NCBI RefSeq assembly: GCF_024498075.1
Contig: NZ_JANHOF010000015.1
Location: 94,843-158,842 of the forward strand
DNA: 64,000 nucleotides
Origin: Paenibacillus mendelii
GTDB taxonomy: Bacteria > Bacillota > Bacilli > Paenibacillales > Paenibacillaceae
Direction: 5' to 3'
Part shown: positions 59,754 to 64,000 of the stretch, one piece after another
Numbering within the stretch: position 1 is the first letter of the stretch
How the letters are laid out: each line of letters opens with the position of its first letter
Translations under genes and position numbers: made by a program
The notes under the pieces: model-generated
What the model was told of the DNA's origin: nothing
The model's database searches: none
Seen by the model: the letters and a program-made list of their open reading frames with translations, nothing else

Positions 59754-61181
59754 TTAACTATCAAGCGTAGCTGTCCGAACAATCCGCCTGTCTTCTGTCC
59801 AATGATCCCGGTACCAGGAACAGCTTTCGAACGTATCCCCGTGCTGCTGCATTTTCTGCTCGAGCATATCTCTGAATCGGGTTAGAACATCAAGGTAATC
59901 GTCATGATCGACTAAATTAGTCAATTGATACGGGTCGGCTTGGTTGTCGAACAGGTATTCATGACGGTCTACCCGGTAAATCGCATACGTATACCGCTTG
60001 CTTCTTAACGCCCTCCACTCATGTCCATCCGACCAATCTGCAGTAGCACCCGTTCCTTGCAGGAAGGCCGCTTCAGGCTCCAGTCCGTCCTTCCCAAGCG
60101 CAGCAAAGCTCAAATCCGTCCCTTCAACCTCGCTTGGTATGGGCAGCTCCAACAAAGACAGAAGCGTAGGCATTATATCGCATGTATTGAGACAGACATC
60201 CGTCGTCGATCCCTCCTCAATCTTCTGCGGCCAGCGGATCAGGAACGGAACGCGTACGGCTTCCTCGTAAAAAATGTTCTTACCCCCTCTGCCGTGCGCG
60301 CCGAACATCTCCCCATGATCGGAAGTAAACACGACGACCGTATTGTCGGTAAGTTCCAGATCCTGCAGCACATTAACGATCCTGCCCACATTCCAGTCCA
60401 AATTGGCGGTCATGGCATAATACACACGGAGCCAGTCAGGTATGCTCCTCCTCATCTCAGGATTTAGGGCTGCCCATCCATCCGAGTAAGGGTCGTCAGC
60501 TTCGGAGTAATTCAGAGGAAGCGTGAAATCGACATTCTTGAACATGTCATAATACAACGGCGGGACGTTACCCGTATCCCACGGATCATGCGGCGTGCCG
60601 AGCGACAAGAACAAGGCAAATGGTTTGTCAGAAGCGGCCATTCGCTTGATCTGCTCAATGGCGAGACTCGTCTGACCATCCGGCTCGTAGCCTTCCATGA
60701 CGATCTTCTCGGGGCTATCGGTGTGATAATACATGTCGTAGTAATTATGATGAAAGTTATACGCTGCCCAGAACCCGTCGAATCCTAAGCGATGGCTTCC
60801 GGGCGGCACGTATGAATTGCGGGAGTCGAGATGGTTTCCGAGCTCATTGGCCCACAGATGCCACTTACCGATATAAGATGTATCATAGCCATGATCATGC
60901 AGCACATTCGCAAAGGAGCGATGATTCGGATTCATGCGGATTTCATTAATGACCATACCGGTACTGGTTGTATATTTGCCGGTAAATAAGGAAGCCCGGT
61001 ATGGAGCGCATACCGGATGTCCGGATATCGCATTCGTATAGTTCATGCTCATGCAGGCAAGCCTGTCGATGTTCGGAGTGATCGCTTTCTCGTCTCCGGC
61101 AAAGCCGCAGGAAGAGAGGCGAAGCTGATCGGCGAATACATAAACCAAATTAGGCTTATTGCCATTCTTGTTTTGTCTCAA
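59754..61181 (-). CDS. Type I sulfatase
   Basis: Alkaline-phosphatase-superfamily sulfatase of 475 residues, removing sulfate groups, probably from glycans. The formylglycine motif is C-A-P-Y-R (GHPVCAPYRASLFTGK, Cys near residue 56). The metal-binding regions are NLVYVFADQLR at the start and VFTSDHGEMFGAHG later; GKWHLW carries the usual Lys and His. No signal peptide is evident, so it is likely cytoplasmic. I chose the TTG at 61181 because GAGGAGG lies 9 nt upstream; the longer frame is only open sequence. It is divergent from an AraC gene. A maturation enzyme for the cysteine is not in the window. Confidence 0.88.
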   Translation of the reverse strand: MRQNKNGNKPNLVYVFADQLRLSSCGFAGDEKAITPNIDRLACMSMNYTNAISGHPVCAPYRASLFTGKYTTSTGMVINEIRMNPNHRSFANVLHDHGYDTSYIGKWHLWANELGNHLDSRNSYVPPGSHRLGFDGFWAAYNFHHNYYDMYYHTDSPEKIVMEGYEPDGQTSLAIEQIKRMAASDKPFALFLSLGTPHDPWDTGNVPPLYYDMFKNVDFTLPLNYSEADDPYSDGWAALNPEMRRSIPDWLRVYYAMTANLDWNVGRIVNVLQDLELTDNTVVVFTSDHGEMFGAHGRGGKNIFYEEAVRVPFLIRWPQKIEEGSTTDVCLNTCDIMPTLLSLLELPIPSEVEGTDLSFAALGKDGLEPEAAFLQGTGATADWSDGHEWRALRSKRYTYAIYRVDRHEYLFDNQADPYQLTNLVDHDDYLDVLTRFRDMLEQKMQQHGDTFESCSWYRDHWTEDRRIVRTATLDS

Positions 61182-61425
61182 AGAAGGTGTCCTCCTCTTA
61201 TTCGCGATTAATACCTGTACAGGAAGATCATACGTGTAGAAGCCTTCTGAATGGAATGGAGTTTTCGGACGATAGGATGAGGATATTGGACATCGGTCAT
61301 TCGGGCCTATCCTAGCCGCTCGCGCGCGATACAATCATGTTACAATGAGAGTGACTCATTCGCCTGCCGATTATGGGTTCACTCCTGCCATCGGAAGGTA
61401 TATTACGAGAGAAACGGTGAGGATT

Positions 61426-62244
61426 ATGGACAAAACCGGACCTATCTATCATTTTCCGAAGGCAGACGCAGACCTGCCGATCACCATTCCATTCATCGGC
61501 ATCAACTATTGCCTGCCCACCTACCGGAACGAAAGAAAACCCGCTCAGCTCACTGTACTGGCCTATGTGCTGGCCGGTCAAGGAAATGTGCGGGTGGATA
61601 TGAGCGCCTACCAGCCCAAGCAAGGCGATGTGTTTATACTGCGCAGCGGCAGCTATCATGAAGTTATGGCAGATCCCGCATCGACCGAACCATGGACGTA
61701 CATTTGGTTCAACATCGAAGGAAGCTGGGCGTTGAATGTTCTGGAGGCATACCGACTGTTATCGACTGTCGTGTTATCCGATGCAGCGGTCGGGCATCTC
61801 TTTCAACAAGGGATTGAATGGGCGGAGACAAGAACAATGGAGGACATGCAAAGCGAACTGCATATCATTTTCATGAAAATCGTCGTTCATTTATCGCTAA
61901 TCAGGCAGAAACGACAGGAGCTTCTATCGCCCCCCGTACAGAAGATCAAGGAATATGTAGACAATCAGATGTTAAAGCCTTTTTATACGGACCAGCTGGC
62001 TGCAGAGCTGGGCTTCTCCAGCAAACAACTCAATCGCTATTTTAAGAATGAAATCGGGACGACCATCTACAGCTACCTGCTGGACAAAAAAATAGCTTCG
62101 GCCAAAATGATGCTGATGGAGACGGGCCTCACGATCAATCAAATAGCAGACCGGCTTGGGTATACGGATGCCCACTACTTTTCCAACCTGTTTCAGAAGA
62201 AAACTGGTTTGAGACCTTCCGTGTTTCGACAAACGTTTCAATAG
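61426..62244 (+). CDS. AraC-family transcriptional regulator
   Basis: Regulator of 272 residues: cupin domain (about 10-105, with GQGNVRVDMSAYQPKQGDVF and SGSYHEV), then AraC helix-turn-helix pairs (DQLAAELGFSSKQLNRYFK and INQIADRLGYTDAHYFSNLF) and the ending RPSVFRQTF. I chose the ATG at 61426, preceded by GGTGAGG with short spacing; the earlier ATG at 61345 overlaps a TACAAT -10. Being divergent from the sulfatase gene, it is the likely regulator of it. Convergent with the histidine kinase, 39 bp away. Confidence 0.85.
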   Translation: MDKTGPIYHFPKADADLPITIPFIGINYCLPTYRNERKPAQLTVLAYVLAGQGNVRVDMSAYQPKQGDVFILRSGSYHEVMADPASTEPWTYIWFNIEGSWALNVLEAYRLLSTVVLSDAAVGHLFQQGIEWAETRTMEDMQSELHIIFMKIVVHLSLIRQKRQELLSPPVQKIKEYVDNQMLKPFYTDQLAAELGFSSKQLNRYFKNEIGTTIYSYLLDKKIASAKMMLMETGLTINQIADRLGYTDAHYFSNLFQKKTGLRPSVFRQTFQ

Positions 62245-62283
62245 TTTCATTAAATAGTTTCGCGAATAATTGAATACGATGTT

Positions 62284-63720
62284 TCACTCGCCTGCGCTCA
62301 AAGGCAGCGTAATATCAAATGTTGACCCTTCGCTTACAACACTGTTGATCATTATGCTCCCCTTATGGTCGGCAATGATTTTATAGCACATCATCAATCC
62401 CAATCCCGTCCCCTGCTCTTTCGTGGTAAAGAAGGGTTCCCCCAGCCGGGGAATCAGATTGTCTGGAATGCCGTTCCCTTCATCGTTGAACCGAATGAGG
62501 ATGCTGTTCGTTTGAGCTACTAAAGCTATACGAATCATTCCGCCGCCAGGCATAGCTTCGATCGCATTTTTCAATATATTAACAAATACTTGCTTAATCT
62601 CCATCTCGGAGCTTTCAACCAAAGGGAAATCGCCCTCCACCTCAAGTTGAATTTGGATATTGTTCAGGACAGCCTGAGGCTCTAATAAAGTAACGACATT
62701 ATGGAGAATGATCCGGATATCGTTCTTGCGAAAGCTCGTTGCATGCGGCTTCGCAATGATTAAAAATTCGTTCACAATACTATTGATCCGATCGATTTCC
62801 GAAATCATAATATCGCAATAAGCCGATTTATTCGTTCCACTCGATTGCATCAATTGTATGAATCCGCGAAGCGAGGTTAACGGGTTTCGGATTTCATGCG
62901 CCAGTCCAGCGGCTAATTGACCGATTACATTCAACTTATCGGCTTTGCGGTAAAAGTCCTCGGAGCGTTTGCGTTCGGAAATATCCCTCGTAATACCCGT
63001 CAATGCAATAACACGGCCTGCAGCATCCTTAATCGGCGATACGGTTAGGCAGACATGAATCATTTCACCGTCTTTTCGTTGCCTGATCGTTTCGCAATTC
63101 ATAACCTTCTTTCCGGTTTGTAACTGATTACAGATTACGTCGAGATCATTCTTCATATGCAGGGGGAAGATCGGCACTTGTTTACCGATAAGCTCTTCCT
63201 CTTGCCAGCCGTATATTTTCTCGAAAGAGCGGTTAACTCGAATTACCTTCCCTTCCATATCCGTCACACAGATGCCATCGACAGAATTCTTTATAAGTGA
63301 TTCCAATAGTTCTTTGGTTTCCCGCAGTTCTTCTTCGGCTCTTTTGCGTTCGGTAATATCCACACACGAAGCGACCACTTCGGTCACCTGGCCCGATCGT
63401 CGTATGGGTCTTAACGACACAAAGTAAAATACCCCGTCTTTCTCGCCTTCATAAGCAATATCTTCTTTGCCATTCCATGCATCAAGATAGAAGGTTTCTT
63501 TATATGCCGCTATATCGGCGGGAAGAAAATCCTTGAGCTGCCTCCCAATAACCGCACAGGGGGTTAAGCCGATTTTCGATAATAACTGTCCTGCACAAAA
63601 TGTATGTATGAATTGCCCATTCACATATTTGAATTTAAACGTCATTCCTTGCTGTTCATATAAGATTTCCTCTAGCTCTTGATGCAATTGCAAGAGTTCA
63701 TCTACTGTTTTTTCCACCAT
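62284..63720 (-). CDS. PAS-PAS sensor histidine kinase (sporulation-kinase type)
   Basis: Cytoplasmic histidine kinase of 478 residues. Two PAS domains (about 25-130 and 140-255), each ending in the coupling motif D-I-T/S-E-R-K-R, precede the HisKA domain with GLAHEIRNPLTSLRGFIQLM (His near 270). The ATPase domain has QVFVNILKNAIEAM, DEGNGIP, EPFFTTK and GTGLGLMM. This layout matches the KinA/KinE group that feeds the Spo0 phosphorelay. There is no partner response regulator beside it, as usual for those kinases. The ATG at 63720 has GAGGAG about 13 nt upstream, longer than normal. Confidence 0.88.
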   Translation of the reverse strand: MVEKTVDELLQLHQELEEILYEQQGMTFKFKYVNGQFIHTFCAGQLLSKIGLTPCAVIGRQLKDFLPADIAAYKETFYLDAWNGKEDIAYEGEKDGVFYFVSLRPIRRSGQVTEVVASCVDITERKRAEEELRETKELLESLIKNSVDGICVTDMEGKVIRVNRSFEKIYGWQEEELIGKQVPIFPLHMKNDLDVICNQLQTGKKVMNCETIRQRKDGEMIHVCLTVSPIKDAAGRVIALTGITRDISERKRSEDFYRKADKLNVIGQLAAGLAHEIRNPLTSLRGFIQLMQSSGTNKSAYCDIMISEIDRINSIVNEFLIIAKPHATSFRKNDIRIILHNVVTLLEPQAVLNNIQIQLEVEGDFPLVESSEMEIKQVFVNILKNAIEAMPGGGMIRIALVAQTNSILIRFNDEGNGIPDNLIPRLGEPFFTTKEQGTGLGLMMCYKIIADHKGSIMINSVVSEGSTFDITLPLSAGE

Positions 63721-63913
63721 AGGATGTCATCACTCCTCTATTCATAACCGAGCTAAAAGTACATTCGACGAGCTAGAAACGTATTCCTTCTTCTTCCAAA
63801 TTAGAAGGGTAAACTACCTATCGTAATGAAAAATAAAATCGTTATTTCTTTATGTACTCGAGTGTAGATGGGATGCAGAGATTAAAAAAACCTCAGTAAC
63901 GGGACTGTTGACA

Positions 63914-63950
63914 AAGTGAGGCTAGGGGATCATTTCCCCTAGCCTCACTT
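63914..63950. terminator. Bidirectional hairpin near window end
   Basis: Perfect 16-bp stem AAGTGAGGCTAGGGGA and its complement around TCATT. It probably terminates a gene beyond the window. Nothing else is seen from 63721 to 64000. Confidence 0.75.
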
Positions 63951-64000
63951 CAGTCTTTGCGTATTTTCTCTTAAATTACAGCAGCTTTAGGTGGCTCTCC

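Noticed and set aside
1..64000. CRISPR array, tRNA, rRNA, intact insertion sequence or prophage
   Set aside because: No regular spaced repeats, cloverleaf-like genes, transposase, integrase or phage structural genes were recognised on either strand.

Overview
The window looks like the chromosome of a spore-forming, plant-polysaccharide-degrading Firmicute, most likely Paenibacillus or a close relative. The grounds are Bacillus-type ribosome-binding sites (AAGGAGG), several TTG/GTG starts, a Tlp-type spore protein, a sporulation-kinase-like PAS histidine kinase, catabolite-responsive (cre) elements, many AraC-type regulators beside glycosidase genes, and a Cfr-like rRNA methyltransferase of the kind known in Bacillales. 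Most genes lie on the minus strand. I saw no rRNA, tRNA, CRISPR array, intact transposase or prophage.

Layout. 0-15 kb: L-rhamnose use. An L-rhamnonate dehydratase (rhmD) has its own promoter. A LysM protein and an ABC exporter preceded by an 18-residue leader peptide follow. Next comes a five-gene operon (TIM-barrel isomerase-like protein, two GH78-family proteins, class II aldolase, rhamnulokinase) faced by a convergent AraC gene. 15-20 kb: a vWA lipoprotein, an FHA/winged-helix regulator and a MecA-like class B penicillin-binding protein. 20-23 kb: a dioxygenase, a guanine-deaminase-like enzyme and a methyltransferase.

23-38 kb: a dense antibiotic-resistance region. It holds a MocR regulator divergent from a class D beta-lactamase, a streptothricin-type acetyltransferase, a CatB-like xenobiotic acetyltransferase with a translational attenuator, another GNAT enzyme, an XRE/pentapeptide-repeat protein, and a cfr-like/lsa-like operon behind a 40-codon leader and two stacked terminators. 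An Stf0-type sulfotransferase, an MFS exporter, an Rrf2 regulator with a thioredoxin-reductase-like protein, and an APH-fold kinase follow. The 25-32 kb part is visibly more A+T-rich than its surroundings and contains gene remnants, which suggests acquired DNA.

38-45 kb: one 1903-codon secreted protein joins a TIM-barrel glycosidase-like domain, three related beta-sandwich modules and an SGNH esterase domain. Its promoter and upstream palindrome match those of the rhamnose operon in sequence and spacing, so one activator probably controls both; a perfect cre site lies in its leader. 45-50 kb: a VOC protein, a PBP fragment, a copper-amine-oxidase-N-like secreted protein, tlp, ilvD and a GntR regulator. 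50-54.4 kb: two adjacent genes decayed by frameshifts and nonsense codons. 54.5-64 kb: a GT4 glycosyltransferase, a secreted six-hairpin glycosidase with two F5/8-type domains next to its AraC regulator, a sulfatase divergent from another AraC gene, and a PAS-PAS histidine kinase.

The main surprises are three independent leader-peptide control regions on resistance or export genes, the shared promoter architecture of two distant sugar-use loci, and several freshly broken genes whose ancestral frames can still be read.
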